Counted from the stretch's first letter, positions 22,403 through 33,800 are shown. The stretch: 64,000 nt of DNA from Cryptomeria japonica (GCF_030272615.1 NC_081411.1:46040517-46104516), one strand, 5' to 3'. The notes: generated by a model not told the origin, from the sequence alone. Made by a program: numbers and translations.

Positions 22403-23181
22403 ACATAATAAGGCTCAATGATGAAAATGTATTTCACTATGATAAAAGACAAGAAGACTATTCACCATCAATCAAATCATCATCATATCATTTCAATTCA
22501 TATCAATTGTTTCTGATCTCATCATGTTGATTGTCTCTTCAAATCATTCTCTCATCAAAAATCTTTTCTTGAATCAACCTTTTCAATTCTTCCAATCTTT
22601 CTGACATGATCTCTCTCATCACTTAATTCCAATATTTTCATCTATGATTCTATCATTTTCTCATATCAACCATTCTATCTATCAATCAATTATTCTCCAC
22701 TTTCATCATATTTTGATCTATTATTTGTCTTATACATGATGTAACCTTCCAAAAAGTAGACATGATAATCTATCTTTGTCTTATACATGATGTATCTTCC
22801 CTAAAACCAAACAAATCGGTCTTATATAGGATGTATCCTTCCTGAAACCATAAATTTTGATCATTTTTGTCATATACAGGATTTGTCCTTCCTGAAACCA
22901 AAATTTATCTTTATCAATTCAATCCTATCAAATCAATCAATATAGAAATCACTTCAACCATTTCCTTTCTCTAATCAAACGTATTCTTGTCATCAAGTTA
23001 ACCATTCTTCCATTTCTTATCTAACATTCTTCTTCTTTTGAGAGATCATTCATGCCTTCAATGCACAGACAATCTCTCGAGGGGGCATTATACCCTAGTG
23101 TCACTGAGGCATACTAGGGCAGAATTTTTTTTGTTTTCTTTGAAACAATGCCATTTCCATATTGTCTCAAAGAGGGGGAAA
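22403..23181 (+). mobile_element. Element A, third segment (3' end before LTR)
   Basis: Non-coding. It matches the minus strand of element C from about 60847 to 60489, including GAGAGATCATTCATGCCTTC and the GGGGGCATTA(T/C)ACCCTA block. Between 22740 and 22910 there are short TCTTATA(C/T)A(T/G)GATGTATCC(T)TCC repeats not seen in C. It ends in the polypurine tract at 23169-23181. Confidence 0.7.
23169..23181 (+). promoter_or_regulatory. Polypurine tract of element A
   Basis: AAAGAGGGGGAAA stands directly before the LTR start TGTAGACACC, as expected for second-strand priming. Element C has a weaker version at 60489-60503 (minus strand). Confidence 0.75.
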
Positions 23182-24325
23182 TGTAGACACCTAAAAGTGT
23201 CTCGTTAATACTAGACTAATTATTCATCTATTTAATTAAGTAATTCTTTAATTATTTGATTAAAACTAACTATTTCTTCTAATCATCACCCTTCAACATT
23301 TCTAATTATTCTATTTCTATTCTCAAATCATTTTAATCAGTTAACCATATCTCAATTATTAAATAAATATCAATTATTTAATTAATAACAACATTTTCCC
23401 TAGTTAAATAATCTTTATTATTTAATTATTTCTATTTCCTAAGTTTAAATAATTTCATTTAGATTATTTAAATTAATTAAATAAATTCCTCCATTTCCCC
23501 AAATTATAATTCCAATTAACTCCATCTAATTTCATTTCATATTTCCCCAAATTCGAATTTCATATCATTTCATCTAATTCCAAATCATCAAATTTACATT
23601 TCCCCAAATCTGAATTTTAGTTAATTTCATGTGCATTTCAGCATTCAAATGACCAAATTCAAATCCAAATTAAAATGAAAATAAAATTCAATTTCAAATT
23701 CCTACAACACATGCTAAATCAAAATTGATTGATCAAATCAGTTGTCTAATTATTTAACTCAGTGAACTCATCAATCATCCTTTTTAACTGAAAATCAACT
23801 TTTTATGACTAATCCATCAATTCAGTCATCTCCCTAGCCTATTCAGTTTACTGATCAATCAAACAAGTTCAATCTCCAATCAATCTAGTTTACTACTCAA
23901 TCAAATGAGTTAACGAGTCAATCAATCTTAGATAACAAATCAATCAACTGTGTTAATTGATCAATCTAAATCAGTTATCTATCAATCAACACTTGAGTTC
24001 TATTTCTCACCCCCTTTGTGTTGAAAATTTATAAATTTAACTTCTTTCATCAATTAAGTCTATAGTCATAGTATTAAATAATTTTGTCTATCTTATACAA
24101 AAAATCAAGTGCAATACCTAAGAGCCACCTACATCAACAACAATGGGTAAGAACAATGGAAGCCTTGCTATGTCAATTGAGGGAGCTTTTAATTAGTTTC
24201 ATTTCAATTCAATTGATATTGCAGTATTCTATTGTCATTCATGAGTAATATTGATTAGATTAGAGTTGTGATTCACTCTTTGATATCGAATTATGCAATT
24301 TATTCTTATTTACTGCCTTAAAACA
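23182..24325 (+). repeat. 3' LTR of element A (outer end approximate)
   Basis: Starts TGTAGACACCTAAAA after a polypurine tract. Its body, very AT-rich with many TTAATTAA-type stretches, aligns with the LTR of element C (60488 down to 59002) and with LTR B (25254-26186), especially around CAATGGAAGC and the region before the end. The outer end is set by alignment and may be off by tens of bases. Confidence 0.7.
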
Positions 24326-25253
24326 ATGTCTACCAAAATAAATTGTGCCTAGTCCAAGTGGAATTGGACAATAGCAAAAACCAAGCATAACAAAAGGTTG
24401 AATTTCAAATATCTAGAAAAGTTAAAAGAGATCACAATGTTTTCCCTTTCTTTCTATAGAATAGATAAAACTCATGACACTTCATCCTGCTGATCATAAA
24501 AAGTAGTCATCAACCACTTGACTCAAACATCCAAACCTTGAATTATCACTACCTTTATTCACATGAAAACATTTAGCTTTGTACAACCTTTTGAAAATAT
24601 TTGTCACCTTTCTCCAATTAGATCTAGTAATTCATTCATATAAAATTTGGATACAACCTTTTATAAATTGTTCATTCCTCTCTGGTCTAAAATAATTTCT
24701 TATAGTGATTTGGTGACCTACAAATTGAACAAGGGAGAAGATCCCAACATTTCTTTGCTTTATGTCCTTCCTTGTGACAATGCGAATCCTATGTTCTTTG
24801 AGATGACTTGCATAAACCTATAACACTAGCAACATTAGATCTATCTATCTTACCATAACCAATACCTTCATTCTTTATCCTCATGCCTAGTTGAATGGGC
24901 TCTCTTTTTCCTTACCTATGCTTTCCTTCTCCTTTTCCTATATATCCGATTTTTTGCACGATCTTCACACCATTATTATTTTTAATACAAATTTTGTTTT
25001 TAATATCAAAACTCACACCTACAAATTTTGGAGATTTAAACATATACTTACCTTAAACATCACCATCTTGACTTGAAGAAACTTTAGGTATATCATCTAA
25101 TTGATCAAGAAAAAAAACTTTTGTTCCACATGCGACATAACAAACTAATTGCTTTGATTTTTAAAGCTCATTTTTTGTTTTCTAATACTTTTAACTTCTT
25201 TTTTGAATCTTCATTCACCTTCTTTACTTTTTATGATAATCTACAAAGGGTTG
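24326..25253 (-). pseudogene. Gag fragment with two zinc knuckles
   Basis: A broken minus-strand frame. About 24690-24783 encodes two CCHC knuckles in a row: HCHKEGHKAKKCW (first Cys lost) and CSICRSPNHYKKLF (last Cys lost). Upstream on the minus strand are IKNEGIGYGKIDRSNVA and a Lys-rich, helical stretch near 25200. The GIGYGK motif before a knuckle also occurs in the gag of N1 (GIGYGKDIQKNNLTCYAC), so this is a remnant of a related gag. No pol sequence accompanies it. Stops are frequent. It would have been a nucleic-acid-binding shell protein. Confidence 0.6.
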
Positions 25254-26186
25254 TGTAGACACCTAAAAATGTCTCATTGGCCACTTACTAATTATTGAAT
25301 TTCTATTTCTATCTTCTTATTATTTTATCATTTAACCCTTTTCTAAATATTTATTATTTAATTAATTATGATTTAATTCTTTTGACTAAATAATCTTTAT
25401 TATTTAATTCAATTCAATTTCTAAGTAATTAAATAATTTCTTCAAATTATTTAATTAACTAATTTATTCTTCTAATTCAAATTAAAATTCCAAATCCCCA
25501 AATTCTAATTTTGTCTAGTTTCAAAATTCTTCTAATTCAAAATTTTTTTCTCCAAATTCAATTTCAACCAATTTCATCTAATTTTAAATACTTGTGCATT
25601 TCAATTTCATGATTTCAAAAATCAAATTCAATATCATGAAAAATAAAATATCCTACAACACATGTTAAATTAATCAATTCAATAAATTTATTAATTAAAT
25701 CATTTTCTCAATTATCCTGTAATCATTCTTTTTCATCTTTCAATCATCTATTGTCTCAATCAGTTGGCTCATTTATCTATTCAATCAATTGAGTTCCACC
25801 TCTCAATCATTTGTTCCACCTTCAAATCAGTTGTTCAACTATCAATCAACATTTGAGCTCACTTGAGTTCCACCTCTTATTCAATCCTCTCAAAAAATTT
25901 ATAAATTCAACATCAATTCTCCATTTCTAACAATCAGAAACTTGAAATCTTTTTGCCATTTAAAGGTTAGCATCACAATATCTGAGATCCAAGATTCATC
26001 AAAGAAGATAAGGACAATGGAAGCTATATGTGACCATGGAATAGGGAGTTTTGATTGAATATTATACATCCTATTGTATTGTTTACATTATTCTATTGAT
26101 ATTTGTTAGAATTCATAGCTAGAATAGGGATTCATGATTTTCCTTATTATTTCTAGTTATACAATGATGAATTTTACTAAGTTACA
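25254..26186 (+). repeat. LTR B, a 5' LTR of the A/C family
   Basis: Starts TGTAGACACCTAAAAATGTC and ends GTTACA. Its last 250 bases align closely with element C LTR (for example GACAATGGAAGCTATATG and GGGATTCATGATTTTCC). Because a primer-site-like sequence follows, it is a 5' LTR and not another copy of the 3' end of A. Confidence 0.7.
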
Positions 26187-26188
26187 TT

Positions 26189-26203
26189 TGGTGAACCTGA
26201 CTT
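26189..26203 (+). promoter_or_regulatory. Putative primer-binding site after LTR B
   Basis: TGGTGAACCTGACTT starts two bases after the LTR end and begins with the required TGG. I cannot assign the matching tRNA. It defines the inner end of LTR B. Confidence 0.5.
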
Positions 26204-26614
26204 AAATTAATAGATTATTTATCTTTTGTGTTTCTTTTTTTTTTTTGCAGGACTGTACTGATTTTCAAAATTTTTGTAGGTTTTGTATGAATTTCAGAGG
26301 TGCGTTTAACAATTCTGCATTCGTCCACATCCTCTATGGCATTCATCCTTATACTGTACCACATCTATTTGGACAATTTTTTGTATTTTCCCTATTATGA
26401 TTTTGCATTCGTCTAGTACTTTTGTTGCATTCATCATTATGTTGTTTCGCATTTATTTAGATTAACTTTGCATTCACTTAGTTTTGTTTTCTTAGATTCT
26501 CATTCTTTGTTTTGTCTAATTCATCATTCAATTTGGCAAATATGAATGTTTTATCTCTATATGCTACATATAATACATGGCATCTTATGGAAGGAAAGAT
26601 AAAATTAAATGTTT

Positions 26615-26770
26615 CAGGTGCTAGGAAGAAATCTTAGTAGAAGAGGCAAGCAAAATTCTATCAGAGGATATTAAGAGCAGACAGGAGAATTCAAGAAATA
26701 GAGGAACAAACTGCTCTTGATCGGTACCACCTCGATGCTCTCAGTAGTACCCTTACTAGTTTTCTCCTCT
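26615..26770 (+). pseudogene. Short gag-like N-terminal peptide of element B
   Basis: A plus-strand frame with two stops encodes a basic helical peptide including KRQAKFYQRILRADRRIQEI and EEQTALDRYHLDALSS. The charge pattern and the position about 430 bases after the primer site fit the start of a gag gene. No family can be named. Downstream sequence no longer codes. Confidence 0.35.
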
Positions 26771-27545
26771 CTTTTCTTTTGGCTCTCTTCTCTTTCCATC
26801 ATTTGTTATAGTCTTCTTTATTTTTCATTTTGGCTAGCCATGATGTCTACTCCCCTTTTCTTTGTTTTCTACTTGATTTTCCTTGAATTCTTAGTGTCTC
26901 TTTTTTCCATGGGTATTCATGATTTGGTCTTCCATTATGCCTTTATTTCATCTCATGGGAGTTATCTAATTAGTTTACCTCAATAGTCATGTCCCTTTAT
27001 TCCATTGTAGACTCTTTCCCCCTTTCCATCCCCCATCCCCTTGGCTCTTGACTCTTTCTCACAAGGTCGACATCGAGAAGATAGAGTTTTACTAGTTTAT
27101 TTTTATTCTCGCTTCTTTTTCTAATATGGTGTTGACTAAATAAAAAAAATATCAACAATACCCCAACAAAACCTAACCAACGTCCCAACAATGAATGCTA
27201 GTTGTCGTCTTTAAGCTCAAAGGAAGTCCTATTGAGGTGATCAATAAGATAAATTTTGGATCTAGTTTATCTATTTAATCCAAAAAGAAATAATGTGCAC
27301 AATATTAGAGTGAGATTATGGATTCTTTATCTTAATATATCAATGTGTAGTGTACATTCCTTATAACTCCTTGATCAATTATATATTTCCATCTATTGTC
27401 TTAATCTCATGCTTCTAATTCTAATATCTTAGTGACTATCTATCCTATTTCTACTTATATATCCTTTCAGTGTTGCAACCCTTTGATAGTAACTTCCTAA
27501 CTAGTATCTTGCACTTAGTTTGTTTATTCTAGAACCATGGTTTCT

Positions 27546-27965
27546 ATTATGGGAAAAGCAGGTTTTGAAGGGACCCTGAAACCCTTTACAAAAGATCCTT
27601 AAATGCTAATAGCATTAAGAAATGAGAAGAAACAAACAACAAAAAAACCGGCACATATATGGGCAATATCCAACAAAAGGCCCAACAAAACCAGCAATGC
27701 ATTTGAGAATGATGTTTACAAGATTACCTTGTAGTATTGTTGGATTGATGTCTATAGCATATTTTCCGGTCAACAGTACTCTAGATGTAAGGTCATAAAT
27801 GGAGCTTACTACTGGAGATATATTCTTCCCCATCATTACACTATTGTTGATTCCTTTAAAGAACCTCATCTTACAAATGATTTTCTTATAACATGTAAAA
27901 TCCTTCAAATTTTCAAATTTGATAGTGCTTACTCCTTTGGTTTTTAGCAACATAGTTTTGATCAA
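27546..27965 (-). mobile_element. LINE 3' end fragment, minus strand
   Basis: On the minus strand the segment ends TTTGTAAAGGGTTTC-AGGGTCCCTTC, the same 3' end as the half-LINE at 20548 (GTAAAGGGTTTCTGGTCCC). Upstream lies a T-rich 3' untranslated stretch. The minus-strand frame 27965-27615 overlaps it but has no ORF1 or reverse-transcriptase motif, so I do not call it a gene. The 5' limit is uncertain. Confidence 0.55.
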
Positions 27966-28029
27966 GAAATGATATTTGATTCATAAGTTTTGATGGGCCC
28001 TTATTCACCAAATTATCAAATTCCTTAAG

Positions 28030-28505
28030 GCCAACTATCCCTCCTAATTATTTGGTGCCTTCTATAATAATGTCAGTTGAGGACCCTCTTCCTTTGGGTT
28101 CTAGTATTATAAAAGTGAGGCACAATATCCCCACTTTGGCTTTTAGTCCAACTACTAAATGTAATAATGAGTCTTGGACTATAGTGCACAAGAGGAAGAA
28201 AGGTATTTTATAAAATGCATAAACCCCCATAACTTGTTATGAACTATTCTCAAAATTGTGTGGTGAGGGGAGCTAGACCTATTTTAAGGGTTGTGTAGTC
28301 CTACATTTAATGTGAAGTTGGTGGATTTCAACCTAGAGTTACATTTCCTTTCTTATGGCTATGTATTTATTGTCAAATGGATGTTTATGGTGGTTCAATT
28401 CCTTACTCTTGTTTTCTTTTTATTGTCCCTATGTTGAGTACTAAGCTTCAATGTTATATTTTCTATGATCCTTATAAAAGGTTCGAGGACCTTTCAAAAC
28501 CCCTT
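28030..28505 (+). mobile_element. LINE ORF1 C-terminus plus 3' end, plus strand
   Basis: The plus strand encodes an ORF1-type tail ending NESWTIVHKRKKGIL and a stop near 28212, comparable to WITIKSKKSK in the half-LINE. About 290 bases of untranslated sequence follow and then the family 3' end (AAAAGGTTCGAGGACCTTTC). ORF2 is again absent between ORF1 and the 3' end, so the ORF1-only form occurs more than once. The tail continues as TTAATAATAATAAT at 35076, because N1 inserted into it. Confidence 0.6.
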
Positions 28506-28518
28506 ATTTATCATTAAT

Positions 28519-29267
28519 TGTTGGCATATGCACACTCCAATGAGACATTGTAGGTGATTGAAGGTTTTGTCATTGATGGCAACCTTACAATCCTATGGCA
28601 CCGACATCAGCATTACACACTCTACACCAACACTCAAGACACCGGCACCGGCATAGAAGGCCAATAGGATTTTTGATATATTATATTTTGTTTATTATTG
28701 TAAAAACTTTGTAAGCCGACATGATATCATTGTAATATGACTTGTATATATAAGAAGTCATTGTAGAACATTTTTTTAAGGAAGTGATAGGTGAAATAAG
28801 GCAGACCTATTATGCGAAATATAGGTTAAGGGTATATGTAAAGAACAAAGCAAAAACCGGTACTAAATCTGGCATTGAAGATTATATTGTAAAGCAATAC
28901 AAGAAAATGGATTTATATAATCCACATTGTAAGTCAGTGAGACTTCCCATTTTGAGTAGTGAGCTCTAGGCACTTGGCCTTCTTGCATGTGCAGACCCCT
29001 ATTGTAAGTAATATTCTCTTATTGGCCAGCAAGTGAATATTGTGGGTCACAAATCCCACTGAGGTTTTTTCCACACCGGGTTTCCTTGTCAAATCCTTGT
29101 GTTATGGTGTGCTTTTGATGTGGATGTTCTTGATTCTGTATATAGCATTAATTCTTGCATATCGGTATACTATTATAATATGTTCTCCATGTTTTAAGTT
29201 AAGAAATTCTAATTATCGGTTAGATACTGATTCACCCCCCCCCTCAGTATTTGTGGGATTCCTAACA
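28519..29267 (+). repeat. 5' LTR of N1 (749 bp)
   Basis: Starts TGTTGGCATATGCACACTCC and ends GGGATTCCTAACA just before the primer site. It contains a CACCGGCACCGGCA stretch in the upstream part, a TATA box at 28745-28754 and the C-run GATTCACCCCCCCC near its end, shared with N2 and copia2. A 61-codon frame (28784-28969) lies in the transcribed part and is also present in the other LTR. Confidence 0.92.
28745..28754 (+). promoter_or_regulatory. TATA box in 5' LTR of N1
   Basis: TATATATAAG, conserved in the 3' LTR at 34553-34562. Transcription would start about 30 bases downstream. Confidence 0.6.
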
Positions 29268-29269
29268 AT

Positions 29270-29281
29270 TGGTATCAGAGC
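29270..29281 (+). promoter_or_regulatory. Primer-binding site of N1
   Basis: TGGTATCAGAGC, two bases after the LTR end; the classic site for plant initiator methionine tRNA. Confidence 0.92.
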
Positions 29282-29338
29282 TTGGTCCTCTATTTTCAGA
29301 AGCCTAACAGCTTGAGGAAGATCTTGACACCAGTAGAA

Positions 29339-30496
29339 ATGGAAAATCTGATGAAGCAACTTGAAGTAGCTCTCTCAAACTATGATACAGAAAAATTAAA
29401 AAACATCAAACTTGAAGATGATTTGAAGGTAGCTTAGGATATCATTCAAGCACTTCAAGAGAATTTTACCATTGCAAGGAACAAGAGAAGAGAACTTTGT
29501 GAAAAGATGTAGAGTGAAAATGATGAAAAAGAAACTCTTAATGATACAATAAGCAAGCTGAAGCAAGAGAACATGGCAACAAAGAATGAGATGCAGGATA
29601 TGACTATGAGATTTTTCAAAGAAATTAAAGAGAGGAAAAAGAATGAAGAGGAATTGACTAGAAGACTAAATGATACTGAAAATACAAATATAAGACTTGG
29701 TTATGAAAATGACTTATTGAAAACAGATCTGTTGCATGCACAAAATAACTCAAATGAACTCATGAGACAGAAAGAAATCTTGGAAAGAGAATTGGCTGCT
29801 GCAAATCAACACAAGGAGAAATTCAAGAAAAGCTCAGAAGAACTTAATGACATGATAAAGAATCAAAAACCAAATGGTGACAATAATGGTTTAGGCTTTG
29901 AAGTTGGTGAAAGCTCTGGTACTGCAAACACACAGGATTACAGCAAACCAGTAAGACAACGAAATGCTTATAAATTCAATGGCAAATGCTTCAACTATAA
30001 TAAGTATGGTCATAAAGAAAATCAATGTAGATCTAGAAATTATCAGAATACCAACACACCCACCAGTCAATGTTCAAAATGCAATAAAGTTGGTCATAAC
30101 TCTGAAAATTGCAGAATGAATGTGAGATGTTATGTTTGTGGAAGATTTGGGCACTTATCTAATCAATGCATAACACAAACTGGCATAGGTTATGGAAAGG
30201 ATATTCAGAAAAATAATTTGACTTGTTATGCTTGTAACAAGATTGGGCATATTGCAAAATTCTGCAAAAGTAAAGGATCACTGGGAGACAACAAAAGTTC
30301 TAGCTTGAAAGGAAAAGAAAAAGTTGAAGAGGTAAAACAAGAATTCTCAAAACAATGGATTAGAAAAGCAGATCTAAATGTTGGGAATACTCCTCCACCG
30401 GTAGAACCAATGAACACCCCACCAGTAGAACAGAGTATTAGTCTAGTGGCAGGACAGAGTAGTGCTCCACCGAAAGGAAGTGCTTCATCAAATTGA
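29339..30496 (+). pseudogene. Gag of N1: coiled coil plus four zinc knuckles
   Basis: An open frame of 385 codons with two in-frame TAG stops (near 29433 and at 29510-29512); from 29573 on it is intact. Residues 1 to about 180 form a long charged coiled coil (for example KIKERKKNEEELTRRLNDTE-like heptads, then AAANQHKEKFKKSSEELND). Four CCHC knuckles follow: CFNYNKYGHKENQC (second Cys replaced by Asn), CSKCNKVGHNSENC, CYVCGRFGHLSNQC and CYACNKIGHIAKFC. The tail is Pro-rich (TPPPVEPMNTPPVEQS). It should bind RNA and self-assemble. The classical copia gag core is not recognisable, so coiled-coil assembly may replace it. Start chosen at the first ATG after the primer site, in frame with the long ORF. 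Confidence 0.75.
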
Positions 30497-30802
30497 AGAA
30501 ATTTTATTTGAGGGTTTGGCAATCTAATGACACATGTGCTATTATTCCCTCAGTTAAAGATGAAAAGTGGAAAGATACTTATATACCAGCAGACATGTTA
30601 AGTTATTACTTAATCGACATGCATTAAATGTGGTAGATGGTGAAATAAACATTATAAATTTATGGTGTTAGCTCCATTTCACTTCACTGTGAATTCAAAC
30701 ACCTGAAGAGCACGAAAATCTCCAGAGCAAAGGCATTCCAAGAAAGAAGCAAGAACACTCCAAGCTATCATCCATCCTAAAGGCAGTAAAAGGTATTTTA
30801 TC

Positions 30803-33800
30803 ATGGCATCCACCTCTGCGCTTGAATACATAGAAAACCCTACTATTGTAGATGTTATAAAAATACCTAGGCCCATATTTCAAATAATTCCCGAAGTAGC
30901 AAAGAAAGATGATGCTATAGGTGCTTTTTCTCAAATTCCTAAGGGAGTTGTTTATGTTGAAGATCCAAGAATTTACATTCACTGTAACATTGAGGAATTA
31001 GGAGATGAAGAGATTAAGACAATGTTTAAATCTGTGATATGTGATGAATTTGGCAAAGTAAAAGATGAACACAAGATTATTGAAACCCTAGGATTTACAG
31101 AGATCCTTAGCATTCCTAAATTTCCCAAGGACATGATTAGGATAGTCTTAAGCAGGGTGCATGGATAATTTTTCTGGCTAGATACAATCCACAAAATCAC
31201 TAAGGAAGTTGTGAAAGTTGTCACAGGGTTACCGGGCACCGGTAAAAGACCGGACAGAACTAAGAAGGTATCCAATGACCTAGTTACAAACCTAACTGGG
31301 GCCACATCTGATAAAAGATCCTTAAGAGTAAATGATGTAACATACATTAATGTGAGATTTATCAGCATGATATTAGGGTATAAAGCTACTCATGCAAATA
31401 GACTTAATTCAGTTTCAAGTTTATGCATTAAGAGTGCTTATGATATGGTAACAGATAATGCAAAGATTGATGTATGCGAGTGGTTAAAGGATGAATTAAT
31501 TGACAACCTTGGAAAGATTAAGAAGGATAAGAAATGAACTTTCAAATTTGGAAATCTGCTAGTATGTCTAATGCTACATATAACCAAACAAGTTCCCAGT
31601 ATAGGCTACAAAGAACTTGGATATGATATACCAGTAGGTAAACATCTAACAGAATTATTCAACAGTATGGGAGAAGACAAGGAACAGAATATTCAAGACT
31701 ATTTTCAAGCACTAAAGGCCAAAATGAAGAAAAGAATCAGGTTATGACAAAAGATTGTTGACAAATATAAAGATGAAATATGCTTTGTAATCAACAAAGA
31801 TGAGATCTAGATGGAAGCAGTCATCCCTAGGACAATTTGGGTAACAGAGATGGGTTATGAAACCAATGATCACATCATTGAGACTTATGCAAAAGCCCTT
31901 TTGGAAGCCCCTAAGGATCCAAAGGAAGAAATATTTGGCAATGCTGAAACAATTGAAAGTGAAATACAATCTAAGAAAAGAATGAAAAAGGTTGAGGTAG
32001 GTGTAAAAAGAGGTTCCAGACAAGCAAAGGCCATCAAAGAAGATGTGTTAAAACTAACCAGTATAATAGAGGAAGAGTTAGCAACATTACAGCCTGAAAC
32101 TCACCTATCACTGGTAGGTACTTCTTCAAAGAATGACATGCCTGCAAATTTCAAAAGAGTTGTGAGAAAAAGAGATCCCTCACCGGCAACCACACCCTCA
32201 CCTAGAAGGACAAGACAAAAACAACAAGAAGTGAGATCTCTAGTAAGAAAGGCTACACTAAAGAAAAAGAAACTGACACCCAAAAGGAAGAAGAGGATAG
32301 ACAAGGACTTGGCCCCTCTTGACATATTGTTGAATGAAATTACAGAGGAAGGAAAATTGAATAATATAGAGAAAATATATGATACTTTAACAGTTGATGA
32401 AAAAGAACAAGTTGAAAATAGTGTTATATTGCATATGGATATGTATAAGAAATTTTTGATGGAAATAGTAAATGAAATTCCAAATGAACTATTTAATAGA
32501 CTGGAAGCAAGAAGACAAGCAGTAGTAGAACTGGACAAGAAAATAAAGATTGAAAAACTACTTGCTGTATATCCGGTGAATTCACCCAAAGAAATTGATG
32601 ACCTAATTGCTCAAGCCAACCGATCAGTATTTTCCACTGCACACCGGCACATTGCTTTAATGATAGGAAGAGTTAATGAGGTAAAAGAGGACACAAAAAA
32701 TGCATGGGATATTTTCTTAGTTGAAAAAGAAAAACAAGAAGAGTATAGGAAACCAAAACCTATCAAAGTCTATCAAAAGGACAAAGATAAGGGTAAAGGA
32801 AAGGTTGGTGGACCTCCTGGCATCAAAATAAAAGATAACTTATCCCCACCACCTCTGAATACTCCACCGGTAAAAACAATTGAAGACCAACTGACAGATG
32901 ATAATATGGATATGTCACAACAGGATACAAATCCTAATCCTGAGATACTATACACAATTAATGTTGATACTTAAACAATCAACATTGTGGTAGATAAAGA
33001 TACAATAGGTAAAACTAACATGGCTAGTGAGCCACTGGTATCAGACAAAGGTAAACCGGTAGTTAATGTCATAGAGAAACAAACAAGGCAACAAGAAGAG
33101 ACACAAACAAAGACAAAAGTAGAGAAAAAGGCTCCGGAACAACAACAATAGGAACAGGATCAGAAGGAAATAGTGCCATCGACAACTAGAGAAATAGAAA
33201 AACCATTACTTTAGGAAATGCGAACACAAACAGACCTACCAGAGGTCAATATAAGTTTGGTTACTTCCACTGGTGGTACTCAAAATGTTGATTCATCATC
33301 AGGCTTCAAATCTAAAAATGTGACTGAGGTACTATTAGAGTCAATTAAAAAGATAACAGACTGCAGCTCACAGGCTTATAAGGCAATAGATGATACCATA
33401 CCAATTTTGAAGGTAATTGCTCCTAACTGTAGTATAGACAATAAAGATTCTTTAGGACAACTTGATACCTTGTGCAAATATATCACATAAAACATTGAGA
33501 AAATAAAGGAAGAGACACTAAAGGATAAAATAGAAATTGAAAAGAAAAAATTCTTTGATGAAAAAATAAAGAAGTGTAATAGGGAATTTGATACACTTCT
33601 ACCGGAACTGTGTAATTCATTGAAAGGGTTAAAAACTTTGTACAAAGACACCTATAAGACAAACCTTTTGACTATATATATAGACAAGAAGATGAGCAAG
33701 GTACAGGATGAAATCAATAAACTTGCAAATAATTTTGTCAACTCACCTGACCCACTATCAGTTTTTGAATAGAAGATAACAAATTTTGAGGAATATGTAC

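Larger units (their letters stand above)
26187..27545 (+). mobile_element. Internal 5' region of element B, largely non-coding
   Basis: Follows LTR B and its primer site. 26230-26560 is T-rich with recurring GCATTCAT/GCATTCGT words. Around 26600-26770 a short plus-strand peptide appears. The rest is T-rich and without clear coding; frames 26717-26986 (plus) and 26997-27191 (minus) have no motif. The element seems cut off at the LINE fragment starting near 27546. Confidence 0.5.

Noticed and set aside
23182-26186. LTR A and LTR B as the two LTRs of one short element
   Set aside because: A is preceded by a polypurine tract and B is followed by a primer site, so A is a 3' LTR and B a 5' LTR; the order is wrong for one element.
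26717-26986. Plus-strand hydrophobic frame that looks like a membrane protein
   Set aside because: T-rich sequence gives Phe/Leu/Ser-rich frames by chance; no start context or homologous copy in the window.
29270-29281. TGGTATCAGAGC as part of a tRNA gene
   Set aside because: Only the primer-site complement is present next to an LTR; no cloverleaf sequence surrounds it.
32101-32589. 162-codon minus-strand frame, Ser/Phe-rich
   Set aside because: Antisense shadow of ORF2 of N1; composition follows from the Lys/Glu-rich plus strand.
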